A DNA stretch of 64,000 nt, taken from contig JAQWEN010000001.1 of the NCBI GenBank assembly GCA_028704885.1, forward strand, positions 248,001 to 312,000, in the 5' to 3' direction. Source of the DNA: Candidatus Shapirobacteria bacterium. Its GTDB lineage: Bacteria > Patescibacteria > Microgenomatia > UBA12405. Under the pieces are notes generated by a model. It worked only from the letters and a program-made list of their open reading frames with translations, made no database searches and was not told the DNA's origin. A program made the position numbers and the translations under genes. Positions 7,388-14,653 of this stretch are shown here, piece by piece. Each line of letters begins with the position of its first letter. Positions within the stretch are counted from its first letter, which is position 1.

Positions 7388-8593
7388 ATGATGAAATTTA
7401 AATATATAAGAAATTTAGTTGTACTTTTGGCCTTATTATCGGTAGTTTCTCTTGTTAGTTTTAAAATTGGTAGAGATTCTAGTGGAGTAGTTACTAGTAA
7501 CGGAGATAAGTTGAATTTATCTTTAATGTGGCAGGTGAAAGATAAATTGAATCAAATGTTCTTAGAGAAAGATAAATTGGTTGATAAAAATATGGAATAT
7601 GGAGCTATTCAAGGGATGGTGGCTTCTTTAGGTGATCCGTACACAGTATTTTTACCTCCAACTGACAATAAAAGTGCTAATGAAGATTTAGCAGGTGAAT
7701 TTGGAGGGGTGGGAATTTCTTTGGGTTATAAAGATAAAAATTTAGCAGTGGTGTCGCCAGTGGCTAAAAGTCCAGCTGAAAAAGCTGGAGTTAAAGCTGG
7801 AGATTTAATTTTAAAGATAACTGATAAAGCCAACAACATAGATAAAGAAACAACAGATATGTCTTTGAGCGAAGCTGTTAGTTTAATTAGGGGGAAAATA
7901 GGAACTGAAGTAACTTTAAAAATGTATCGGGAGGGTAAGAGTGATTATTTTGATGTGGTTTTGAAAAGAGATAATATTGTGGTTCCTAGTATTGAATTAG
8001 AATGGAAAGAACAGGGTGGAAAAAAGGTGGCTTGGGTTAAATTATATAAATTTACAGATACATTATTTACTGACTGGCCGGCAAAAGTGGAAGAAATTAA
8101 ACAAGAAAAGGCCAAAGGTAATTTTGGAGGAATAATATTAGACTTGAGAAATAATCCAGGTGGTTATTTACAAGCCAGTGTGTTGGTAGCTTCTGATTTT
8201 GTGAAGAGTGGAACAATTGTGACTCAAAAATCTTATGATGGCAGTGAAGAAAAATATGATGTGATCGAAGGAATGGGCAATCTGTTGGACGAAAAGCTGG
8301 TAGTTTTAATAAATGGTGGTTCGGCTTCAGCATCAGAAATTTTGGCTGGGGCATTGAAAGATTTTAATCGAGCTAAATTAGTTGGTGAAAAAAGTTTTGG
8401 AAAAGGAACAGTTCAACAACCTGAGGATTTTAAAGATGGCAGTGGACTTCATATAACTATTGCTAAATGGTTATTACCAAATGGAGCAAATATTCATAAA
8501 GTAGGAATTGAACCTGATATTGAAGTTAAGCCTGGTGATGATGCCAATGTTGATTTGCAGTTGAATAAAGCATTGGAAACAGTTTTAAAATAG
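7388..8593 (+). CDS. ctpA: S41-family C-terminal processing peptidase
   Basis: This 401-aa protease of the CtpA/Prc (S41A) family cleaves exported or membrane proteins near their C-termini. The order is an N-terminal membrane anchor (about 5-25), a PDZ domain (EFGGVGISLGYKD ... AGVKAGDLILKI) and the catalytic domain with Ser in GGSASASEILAGAL (about 311-315) and Lys in GEKSFGKGTVQ (about 337). The GTVQ and IAKWLLPNG motifs are typical. ATG at 7388 and ATG at 7391 are both possible. It is followed 5 nt later by an HtrA-like protease, suggesting an envelope quality-control unit. Confidence 0.93.
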   Translation: MMKFKYIRNLVVLLALLSVVSLVSFKIGRDSSGVVTSNGDKLNLSLMWQVKDKLNQMFLEKDKLVDKNMEYGAIQGMVASLGDPYTVFLPPTDNKSANEDLAGEFGGVGISLGYKDKNLAVVSPVAKSPAEKAGVKAGDLILKITDKANNIDKETTDMSLSEAVSLIRGKIGTEVTLKMYREGKSDYFDVVLKRDNIVVPSIELEWKEQGGKKVAWVKLYKFTDTLFTDWPAKVEEIKQEKAKGNFGGIILDLRNNPGGYLQASVLVASDFVKSGTIVTQKSYDGSEEKYDVIEGMGNLLDEKLVVLINGGSASASEILAGALKDFNRAKLVGEKSFGKGTVQQPEDFKDGSGLHITIAKWLLPNGANIHKVGIEPDIEVKPGDDANVDLQLNKALETVLK

Positions 8594-8598
8594 ATTTT

Positions 8599-9582
8599 AT
8601 GAAAAAAGGAATCATTATTGGTTTGTTTTTGGGAGTATTAATAACTGGATTGATCTTTATATTTCTTAATAAAAAAGAAGTTGTAAGTGTCAAAAAAGAA
8701 ATCGTTAATGAGGAATCAGTGGTGACTAAAGTAGTGGAAGAATCAACTCCAAGCGTGGTAACGATTAGAACAGAACAAGACGTAGGAACAGGTTTTATTA
8801 TTAGCAGCGATGGTTTGATTGTGACCAATAAACATGTAGTGGCTGATGTAACAGTTAGTTATAAAGTAGTGATTGGAAAAGATGAAGTAGTGGAAGTTAA
8901 AAATATTTATAGAGACCCCTTAAATGATTTGGCTATTATTAAGATAGAAAAAACTAACTTAAATATGGTTAATTTAGGTGATTCGGATAAATTAAAAGTT
9001 GGCCAATCAGTAATTGCGATTGGGACAGCTTTAGGGGAATTTAGATCAACAGTGACAACTGGAGTGATTTCGGGATTGGGCAGAGGGATTACGGCCGGAG
9101 CTGTTGGTGAAACAGAAAAATTGGATAATGTAATTCAAACTGATGCGGCTATTAATCCTGGTAATTCCGGGGGTCCATTATTTAATTCGAGCGGCGAGGT
9201 AATTGGGGTAAACGTGGCGGTATCGCAGAGTGGTCAAAATATTGGTTTTGCTTTACCGATTAATTTAATTAAAGAATCCATTGCTTATTTTAGAAAAACA
9301 GGGGAGTTTGAAAGGCCTTATTTAGGCGTGGGCTATAAAATGATAAAAGATTCTGGGGCTTGGGTGCAAAGTGTTTCTGAAAATAGTCCCGCATTTAAGG
9401 CTGGAATTGAAAAAGGAGATATTATTACCGAAGTCGATTCGGAAAAATTAATAGATAGTGATAGCGGTGATTTAGTGAAAGTGATTAATACAAAAAAGAT
9501 TGGTGATGTAATTGAAGTAAAAATCTGGCGAGAAAAAATAGAAAAAACTATTAAAGTGACTTTAGAAAAGAAAATTAATTAG
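8599..9582 (+). CDS. Trypsin-like HtrA/DegP-type serine protease with PDZ domain
   Basis: This 327-aa membrane-anchored HtrA-family protease has one N-terminal transmembrane helix (GIIIGLFLGVLITGLIFIF), then a trypsin fold with a complete triad: His in VTNKHVV (about 79), Asp in DPLNDLAII (about 110) and Ser in NPGNSGGPLF (about 190). A single PDZ domain follows (LGVGYKM ... AGIEKGDIITEVDSEKL). The length fits single-PDZ DegS/HtrA proteins. The stop overlaps the end of the convergent prfA gene by 8 nt. Confidence 0.93.
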   Translation: MKKGIIIGLFLGVLITGLIFIFLNKKEVVSVKKEIVNEESVVTKVVEESTPSVVTIRTEQDVGTGFIISSDGLIVTNKHVVADVTVSYKVVIGKDEVVEVKNIYRDPLNDLAIIKIEKTNLNMVNLGDSDKLKVGQSVIAIGTALGEFRSTVTTGVISGLGRGITAGAVGETEKLDNVIQTDAAINPGNSGGPLFNSSGEVIGVNVAVSQSGQNIGFALPINLIKESIAYFRKTGEFERPYLGVGYKMIKDSGAWVQSVSENSPAFKAGIEKGDIITEVDSEKLIDSDSGDLVKVINTKKIGDVIEVKIWREKIEKTIKVTLEKKIN

Positions 9583-10306
9583 TTTTATTTTCTTCTTCTG
9601 GTTGGTCAAGGACGGTGAGTTCGAGAAATAAATCGTCTAAATTACCCTGCATAATGCTGTCCAAGTTATTAAATGTTTTGTCGATTCTATGGTCTTTTAT
9701 TTGATTTCTGGGGTAATTATATGTTCGGATTTTATCGGCACGAGTTGATTGACTGATATTGGCACGACCAGCAGAGACTTGAGAGGCGCGTTTTTCTTCT
9801 TCCAACTGATAAAGTTTGTTTTTAAGTAATTCAAGAGCAATTTCTCGATTTTGTTGTTGATAACGTTCGGTGCGGACATCAAACATTAAACCAGTGGGTT
9901 TATGAACTAAATGAATGGCAGTGGAAACTTTATTAACATTTTGACCACCATTACCGCCAGCGCGACAGGCGGTGATGGTAACATCTTCCATTCTAAAATT
10001 GACCTCTTTAGAGTCGATTTTAGGCATGACAGCGATTGAAGCGGTAGAAGTTTGAATACGGCCTCTTTTTTCAGTTTCTGGAATACGTTGAACACGATGA
10101 GTGCCAGCTTCGTATTTTAATTGATTATAAGCATCAAAGCCGGTTATTTGGATGATAAAGCCGTCGATTTGACGGACTTTCCAACCAACTTTATTAGCAT
10201 AGCGGATATACATGTTCATTAAATCTTGGGCCCAAAGAGTTGCCTCTTGGCCGCCAGGACCGGGGTGAAATTCCATAATGGCAATGTTGTTGTTGATATT
10301 AGGCAT
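9575..10306 (-). CDS. prfA: Peptide chain release factor 1-type, lacking N-terminal domain
   Basis: This class I release factor is only 243 aa, against about 355 for standard RF1. The anticodon-like motif is P-E-T (76-78, in RIPETEKRG), the PxT form that reads UAA/UAG, so it is RF1-like rather than RF2-like (SPF). The GGQ motif that triggers peptidyl-tRNA hydrolysis is at 120-122 (GGNGGQNVNKV). The protein starts where RF1 domain 2 starts (HPGPGGQEATLWAQDL), so domain 1 is missing. The bL31 terminator lies 44 bp upstream and an in-frame stop occurs at about 10364, so no long N-terminal extension is possible. Confidence 0.85.
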   Translation of the reverse strand: MPNINNNIAIMEFHPGPGGQEATLWAQDLMNMYIRYANKVGWKVRQIDGFIIQITGFDAYNQLKYEAGTHRVQRIPETEKRGRIQTSTASIAVMPKIDSKEVNFRMEDVTITACRAGGNGGQNVNKVSTAIHLVHKPTGLMFDVRTERYQQQNREIALELLKNKLYQLEEEKRASQVSAGRANISQSTRADKIRTYNYPRNQIKDHRIDKTFNNLDSIMQGNLDDLFLELTVLDQPEEENKTN

Positions 10307-10349
10307 AATTTTAAATTTAAAATTTTTAATTTTTAATAAAATGTAATAA

Positions 10350-10387
10350 AAAAACCGCCAAATTTACAAGAAATTAAAGCGGTTTTT
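10350..10387 (-). terminator. Rho-independent terminator of rpmE
   Basis: AAAAACCGC (10350-10358) pairs with GCGGTTTTT (10379-10387) around a 20-nt loop. On the minus strand it directly follows the rpmE stop codon and is followed by a T-run, separating rpmE from prfA. Confidence 0.8.
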
Positions 10388-10394
10388 AGAGTAG

Positions 10395-10649
10395 CTAATT
10401 TGATTTTTTGACTGTTTTTTTTGCAGCTTTAGCAGCAGCATATTTTTTACCTTGGTTGACTTTTTCTTTAAACTTATCAATTCTTCCTTTAATGTCGACA
10501 AATTTTTGTTGACCAGTAAAGAAAGGATGACATTTAGAACAAACTTCAACGTCGATTTTTTCCAGAGTTGAACCAGTGGTAAATTTATTGCCACAGGCAC
10601 AAGTGACTTGGCAATTATCAAAATATTTAGGATGAATTCCTTGTTTCAT
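10395..10649 (-). CDS. rpmE: Large ribosomal subunit protein bL31
   Basis: bL31 (84 aa) contributes to the B1b intersubunit bridge. The zinc-binding type is recognisable: KQGIHPKY start, C-A-C (17 and 19) and CSKCHPFFTGQQKFVD with C37 and C40. The C-terminal tail from about 60 is lysine/alanine rich. Its own TATAAT box (with 7 nt to the ATG) lies upstream on the minus strand, so it is probably a monocistronic, leaderless transcript closed by its own terminator. Confidence 0.95.
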   Translation of the reverse strand: MKQGIHPKYFDNCQVTCACGNKFTTGSTLEKIDVEVCSKCHPFFTGQQKFVDIKGRIDKFKEKVNQGKKYAAAKAAKKTVKKSN

Positions 10650-10685
10650 AGGGTCTATTATAACAGAAAAATTAAAAAAAAGATT

Positions 10686-10712
10686 ATTGTTCCCCGTACC
10701 GCGGGGAACAAT
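10686..10712 (-). terminator. Terminator hairpin after hisS
   Basis: An 11-bp perfect stem (ATTGTTCCCCG with CGGGGAACAAT, loop TACCG) lies 8 bp after the hisS stop. On the minus strand it is followed by AATC and a T8 tract, as in a rho-independent terminator. Confidence 0.85.
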
Positions 10713-10720
10713 ATGTCAGC

Positions 10721-11959
10721 TTAATTTATAATTTTTATTAGTTCATCAAAGCTAACTAATTTCTGTTCAGTAGTGATTAAATTTTTAACAGTAATTTGAT
10801 TGTTTTTAGCTTCGTCGGGGCCAATAATGGCTAGATAATTAATTCCTAAAGAAAGGGCATATTTAATTTGTTTTGCCAATTTGTCATTATCTGGATAAAC
10901 AATGGAAGCAATATCTTTATCTCGAAGATTGGAAACTAAATTTAAAATATTAGATTCGGTTTCTGGTCCAAAGTTAGCGACTAAAATTTTAGTTTTTGAT
11001 TGATTAGCTTGGGGAAGGAGATTGAGTTCTTGAATAACATCGACAACTCGTTCGAAACCAAAAGCAAAACCAACGGCAGGAATATTAGGACCACCTAGGG
11101 TGGAAACTAAATTGTCATAACGACCACCACCGCCAATGGCACCGATTTTTGGCTCGGTAACACTAACTTCAAAAATAGTTCCGGTGTAATAATCGCAACC
11201 ACGGACTAAGGTGGGATCGAAAATATAAGAATTATCAGGGAGACCAAGGGCTTCTAATTTATTTAAAACTAATTTTAATTTTTCGTCTGGTTGAGCTTCT
11301 TTGATATATTTAAAAAGGTTAGTAATTTGGCTTTGAGACAAAGCTTTAGACTTGAGTTCATTTATTACTCCATCTTCACCTATTTTGCCTATTTTATCGA
11401 GAGATTGAAGTACTGAATTTTGATCTTTTTCAATAGCACTTTTAGCTAAAATATCAAAAAGAACTTGACGACTATTTATAGAGATAATGGCGTTTTTAAA
11501 ATTTAGTTTTTGAACGCCAGCATAAATTATAGAAATGATTTCAGCATCAGCAATCGGGGATGAGGTGCCAAAAATATCAATATCACATTGGACAAATTCC
11601 CGATAACGACCTTTTTGAGTGTTTTCGGCACGCCAGACTGGTTGAATTTGATAACGTTTAAATGGAAGCTGAAGGTCATTAGAGTAAATAGCTAAAACTT
11701 TGGCAGCAGGTACAGTTAAGTCATAACGAAGACCGATTTCGCGATCACCGTTATCTTTAAAAAAGTAACCAAGTTTATCATCGGTTTCGTTACTATATTT
11801 ACCTTTTAAGACAGAAGCGTATTCAAGAGCCGGGGTTTCGAGGGGTAAAAAGCCATAATTCTCAAAAACTTCAATTAAGGTATTTTTGACATAATTACGA
11901 ATACCCATGTCTTTAGGCAAAAAATCTCGAAAACCTTTTAGTGTTTGTGGTTTGGTCAT
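10721..11959 (-). CDS. hisS: Histidine--tRNA ligase
   Basis: Histidyl-tRNA synthetase (412 aa from the chosen start) is a class II enzyme. Motif 2 (FKRYQIQPVWRAENTQKGRYREFVQCDID), the histidine-specific loops (LVRGCDYYTGTIFEV and GAIGGGGRYDNL), motif 3 (VGFAFGFERV) and a C-terminal anticodon-binding domain (ILVANFGPE ...) are all visible. I chose ATG 11959 (MTKPQTLKGFRDFLPKD) because homology starts there; an upstream ATG at 12016 would overlap the divergent gene. A TAAAAT -10 box ends 5 nt before the ATG (leaderless arrangement). tRNA-His lies about 0.75 kb away. Confidence 0.95.
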   Translation of the reverse strand: MTKPQTLKGFRDFLPKDMGIRNYVKNTLIEVFENYGFLPLETPALEYASVLKGKYSNETDDKLGYFFKDNGDREIGLRYDLTVPAAKVLAIYSNDLQLPFKRYQIQPVWRAENTQKGRYREFVQCDIDIFGTSSPIADAEIISIIYAGVQKLNFKNAIISINSRQVLFDILAKSAIEKDQNSVLQSLDKIGKIGEDGVINELKSKALSQSQITNLFKYIKEAQPDEKLKLVLNKLEALGLPDNSYIFDPTLVRGCDYYTGTIFEVSVTEPKIGAIGGGGRYDNLVSTLGGPNIPAVGFAFGFERVVDVIQELNLLPQANQSKTKILVANFGPETESNILNLVSNLRDKDIASIVYPDNDKLAKQIKYALSLGINYLAIIGPDEAKNNQITVKNLITTEQKLVSFDELIKIIN

Positions 11960-11964
11960 GATGT

Positions 11965-11995
11965 ATTTTAAATGAAAGCGACTTTGAAGTAAAAT
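11965..11995. promoter_or_regulatory. Divergent leaderless promoters between hisS and mutarotase gene
   Basis: The 42-bp gap holds two back-to-back -10 boxes. On the minus strand TAAAAT (11965-11970) ends 5 nt before the hisS ATG. On the plus strand TAAAAT (11990-11995) ends 6 nt before the ATG at 12002. Their -35 regions must overlap, so the two genes probably compete for polymerase. Confidence 0.55.
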
Positions 11996-12001
11996 AGAGC
12001 A

Positions 12002-12724
12002 ATGAATACAGTGCAATTAGATTTTGAAAATTGGGAATTGGTAGTGGATTTGGAGGGTGGCAGGATTGATAGTTTAAAAAATAAAGGAATTTTAATCTTG
12101 GGTAGTTTTGAAAGAATAGATAGTAAAAGAGGTAATACTCATGTTTGCGTACCTAATTTTGCTAACGATGGAGTTAAAAAATATGGTTTGCCTTTTCATG
12201 GATATTTTAGAACTGCACCGTGGGTGTTGGTGCAAAAAACAGAAAATTTATTGGAAATAAATTGCGAAACGATGGGTTTTGATGTTCATCAAATTTTTTC
12301 TTTAAATAAAGAATATTTTAGTCAAAAATTGACAGTGGAAAATAAAAATGAAGAAGAAAAGCCGGTGAATGTGGCAATCCATAATTATTGGTCAAGCGAA
12401 TTAGGATGGCAGGGAGCGACTTTAAATGGTTTTGATTTAAGTGTGGGGATAAAAAATAATGATTTTACAAATTTACGTCAGTTAAATGATATTGATATTC
12501 CAGGAAAACCTTTAATTAAATGGCAACTAATGGGTTTTAATTACGCTAAATTATGGACAGGTTTTTTAGAAGAGGGAAATAATAAAATTTTTGATAATAA
12601 TTATCTTTGTATTGAGCCGATTATGGAAAAAGATGAAAATTTCTTTGGAAGCGAGGAATCAATGCTACAGTCAAAAACAAAAATTGAACTAAGGCAGATG
12701 ATTGGGGTGGTATATCGGACTTGA
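12002..12724 (+). CDS. Galactose mutarotase-like (aldose 1-epimerase fold) protein
   Basis: This 240-aa protein resembles the aldose-1-epimerase / hexose-6-phosphate mutarotase superfamily. Supporting segments are an opening beta region with GGRIDSLKNKG, CVPNFANDGVKKYGLPFHGYFR (the usual P-x-HGxxR active-site area) and a late YLCIEP strand (matching the ...C/VEP glutamate strand). It likely acts on a free or phosphorylated sugar, substrate unknown. It is shorter than most members (about 270-340 aa). The last 7 codons and stop read through the antisense of the tRNA-His 3' end (12703-12724), so the C-terminus is constrained by the tRNA. Confidence 0.7.
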   Translation: MNTVQLDFENWELVVDLEGGRIDSLKNKGILILGSFERIDSKRGNTHVCVPNFANDGVKKYGLPFHGYFRTAPWVLVQKTENLLEINCETMGFDVHQIFSLNKEYFSQKLTVENKNEEEKPVNVAIHNYWSSELGWQGATLNGFDLSVGIKNNDFTNLRQLNDIDIPGKPLIKWQLMGFNYAKLWTGFLEEGNNKIFDNNYLCIEPIMEKDENFFGSEESMLQSKTKIELRQMIGVVYRT

Positions 12725-12780
12725 ACCGACAACCTCAGCTTTCACAGAGCTGCGCTCTAACCAATTGAGCTAATACCACC
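12703..12780 (-). tRNA. tRNA-His (GTG)
   Basis: On the minus strand the sequence folds as a tRNA: acceptor GTGGTAT/ATACCAC, anticodon stem CAGCT/AGCTG with loop CTGTGAA (anticodon GTG), and T arm GTCGG/CCGAT. The extra 5' G (G-1 at 12780) and discriminator C are encoded, as expected for tRNA-His, and CCA follows in the genome (12703-12705). The 3' end overlaps the C-terminal codons of the plus-strand mutarotase gene. Confidence 0.93.
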
Positions 12781-12843
12781 ATGAGGTTAAACAGTATGAA
12801 TTTTACCAATAAATTGACGATTTGGGAAATTTTATTTAAAAAA

Positions 12844-13542
12844 TTAGTTATTGGTTGAAGTTTCTGGAACTTGGGCAGTAATGGAATCTATGGTTATGAT
12901 TTTGGAAACGTAAAAAGTTTTAGCAATTTTGGCGTCTGGTTGGATGACAACGACGATTTTTTGACCTGATTTTAATTTATCTAAAGTTAATTTATTATTA
13001 TCTTTATTTAAAATTTCGGTTTTAGTGTCGGTTTTAATTTGATATTGAATTTCTTTATTTTTGATGGGGATTAAAATAAAAACAGGTGATGATTGGGAAA
13101 TATCGACAATTTTTCCGAGAACTATTTCATTTTTATTTTCAATAGTTTTTAGGTCAGTAATAACGACTCTTTTGGCTTCAAAATTACCATACTGATTAAG
13201 ATAACCCATAGCTAGAATATCTTGGCCGGCTTTAATATTATCAATTTTGGTTTTATTTCTTTTGGCATCAATAAAAACAGTTTCTTCGGTTATAGTGATA
13301 GTTTTTGATTCGTTTTTATAATTAACAATTATTTGACTAGAGTTAATTTGGGTAATAGTGCCAATGATTGATTTTGGTTCGGTTGAAGTAGCTGTAGTAC
13401 TTTGGAGCATGTCTTTAACTTTTTGTTGAACCATTTCTAAAACTTCTTTATTGGGAGCTTTAGTGGGAACAACAGTGGCTTCTTGAGAGAAAGAAGATAT
13501 TGGAAAAAGTAAGGAGGAGAGGAGTAATAAAAACAAATACAT
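12844..13542 (-). CDS. Secreted hypothetical protein with repeated small beta domains
   Basis: This 232-aa protein has a clear N-terminal signal peptide (MYLFLLLLSSLLFPISSFSQ). Two or three OB-like / DUF5666-like beta modules follow, each with a pattern such as IxGTITQINSSQIIV ... KAGQDILAMGYLNQYGNFEAKRVVI. No catalytic motif is visible. It lies 4 nt after an anchored Ig-like protein, so the two probably form an envelope-protein operon. The function is unknown. Confidence 0.7.
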   Translation of the reverse strand: MYLFLLLLSSLLFPISSFSQEATVVPTKAPNKEVLEMVQQKVKDMLQSTTATSTEPKSIIGTITQINSSQIIVNYKNESKTITITEETVFIDAKRNKTKIDNIKAGQDILAMGYLNQYGNFEAKRVVITDLKTIENKNEIVLGKIVDISQSSPVFILIPIKNKEIQYQIKTDTKTEILNKDNNKLTLDKLKSGQKIVVVIQPDAKIAKTFYVSKIITIDSITAQVPETSTNN

Positions 13543-13546
13543 AAAA

Positions 13547-14008
13547 TTAAATTTTAGCGGTTGAATAAGTAAGACTTAATTCGACTTCACTTTGATTGTC
13601 TTCTGGATCAATACTATTAACTTTAATTAAATTAATACCACTATCAAGTTCAATACTAATACTAAAAACACCATTAGCATTACTTTTATCACTAAAAGTT
13701 TTAGTGGGAGTGGAAATGACGATTAGGCTATTTGGGGTGCTATCACCTTTGATACTAATTTTAGAATTAGAGAGAACGGTATTATTTTCTGGGGAAGTAA
13801 TATTAATGGAAGATTCTGTTTTGGAAGCTGCGGGTGTAGTTGAAATCTGGGTTGACATTTGTAAATCAGTGACAGTGGGGGTTGGGGCAATTTCAACTGA
13901 ATTTTGTTTTGGGGTGGTTTTATTCTTATTGAGAGCAAAGAAAGCTCCGGTAATACCGAATCCTAAAATTGACCCGAGAGCGATGGCTAAAAAGAGTTCT
14001 TTAATCAT
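13547..14008 (-). CDS. Membrane-anchored protein with bacterial Ig-like domain
   Basis: This 153-aa protein has one N-terminal transmembrane helix (FLAIALGSILGFGITGAFFAL), a Thr/Ser/Pro-rich linker (about 28-65), and an Ig/fibronectin-like domain from about 70 (INITSPENNTVLSNSKISIKG ... NGVFSISIELDSGINLIKV) of the kind in secreted glucosyl or adhesion proteins. I chose the ATG at 14008 because the hydrophobic anchor starts there and a TATAAT box ends 6 nt before it. It is likely cell-surface exposed. The function is unknown. Confidence 0.65.
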   Translation of the reverse strand: MIKELFLAIALGSILGFGITGAFFALNKNKTTPKQNSVEIAPTPTVTDLQMSTQISTTPAASKTESSINITSPENNTVLSNSKISIKGDSTPNSLIVISTPTKTFSDKSNANGVFSISIELDSGINLIKVNSIDPEDNQSEVELSLTYSTAKI

Positions 14009-14014
14009 TTTACT

Positions 14015-14041
14015 ATTATAGATGATATCACAAATAGTCAA
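14015..14041 (-). promoter_or_regulatory. Leaderless-type promoter for the Ig-like protein gene
   Basis: On the minus strand TTGACT (14036-14041) precedes a consensus TATAAT (14015-14020) by 15 nt, and the ATG at 14008 follows after only 6 nt. The spacing to the -35 is short, so the -10 is the stronger evidence. Confidence 0.5.
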
Positions 14042-14064
14042 AAGTTGATGATAGAATTGAAGAT

Positions 14065-14646
14065 ATGGAAATAAAAATATTAGAAAATCAATCAGTTTAT
14101 TTAAAGGGTAAAAAAGAAAATGTTTTAATTAATCCAGCCAAAGAGGTGAGAAATGATAATAAATATTCGTCAAGAATTTTTTTATTTACTGCCGAGAAAT
14201 ATGATGGGATGGGGTTTGAGGGAGAAAAAATTTTGATTAGAGCTCCAGGAGAATATGAAGTTGGCGGAGTGGAGATAAATGGTTACAACTCAGGAAATGA
14301 CAATACGCTTTTCGTGATTCATATTGATGGAATTAAAGTAGTATTTTTGGGTGATCTAGAAGAAACTTTAAGTGATAAAAGAATTGAAAAAATAGATTCG
14401 GCTGATGTTCTTTTGGCTCCAGTTTTAATAAAAGATAGTGCTAGTGGAAAATTGGTTTTAGATTGGGCTAAAAAATGGGGAGTAAATTATTTAGTTCCGA
14501 TGGGTTATGATGATGAAAATAAAAAAGATTTAGACAAATTTTTGGATCAGGCAGATCAAGAGGGATTAGAAGCAATTGAATGTTTAAAAGTAGACAAAGA
14601 TGATCTTCCAGACGGTTTAGAGTTGAAAGTCTTAAAGAAGGTATAA
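14065..14646 (+). CDS. Metallo-beta-lactamase-fold protein lacking the HxHxDH motif
   Basis: This 193-aa protein resembles the UlaG-like / YtkL-like metal-dependent hydrolase branch of the MBL fold. The APGEYEVGGVEINGY strand, VVFLGDLEETL and VNYLVPMGY match the family scaffold. At the position of the HxHxDH zinc motif it reads FTAEKYDGMGF (about 41-51), without histidines. Zinc hydrolase activity is therefore unlikely, and a structural or non-catalytic role is possible. A TAGAAT box ends 7 nt before the ATG. It precedes dnaB by 7 nt. Confidence 0.7.
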   Translation: MEIKILENQSVYLKGKKENVLINPAKEVRNDNKYSSRIFLFTAEKYDGMGFEGEKILIRAPGEYEVGGVEINGYNSGNDNTLFVIHIDGIKVVFLGDLEETLSDKRIEKIDSADVLLAPVLIKDSASGKLVLDWAKKWGVNYLVPMGYDDENKKDLDKFLDQADQEGLEAIECLKVDKDDLPDGLELKVLKKV

Positions 14647-14647
14647 T
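14642..14647 (+). promoter_or_regulatory. -10 box of dnaB, leaderless arrangement
   Basis: A consensus TATAAT overlaps the stop of the preceding gene and ends 6 nt before the dnaB ATG. No good -35 and no Shine-Dalgarno are seen. Confidence 0.5.
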
Positions 14648-14653
14648 ATAAAT

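Noticed and set aside
10364..10621. 85-codon minus-strand ORF overlapping rpmE
   Set aside because: It is an out-of-frame shadow of the bL31 gene.
13596..14021. 141-codon plus-strand ORF
   Set aside because: It is antisense to the Ig-like membrane protein, whose anchor, linker and domain structure are coherent; the plus frame has none.
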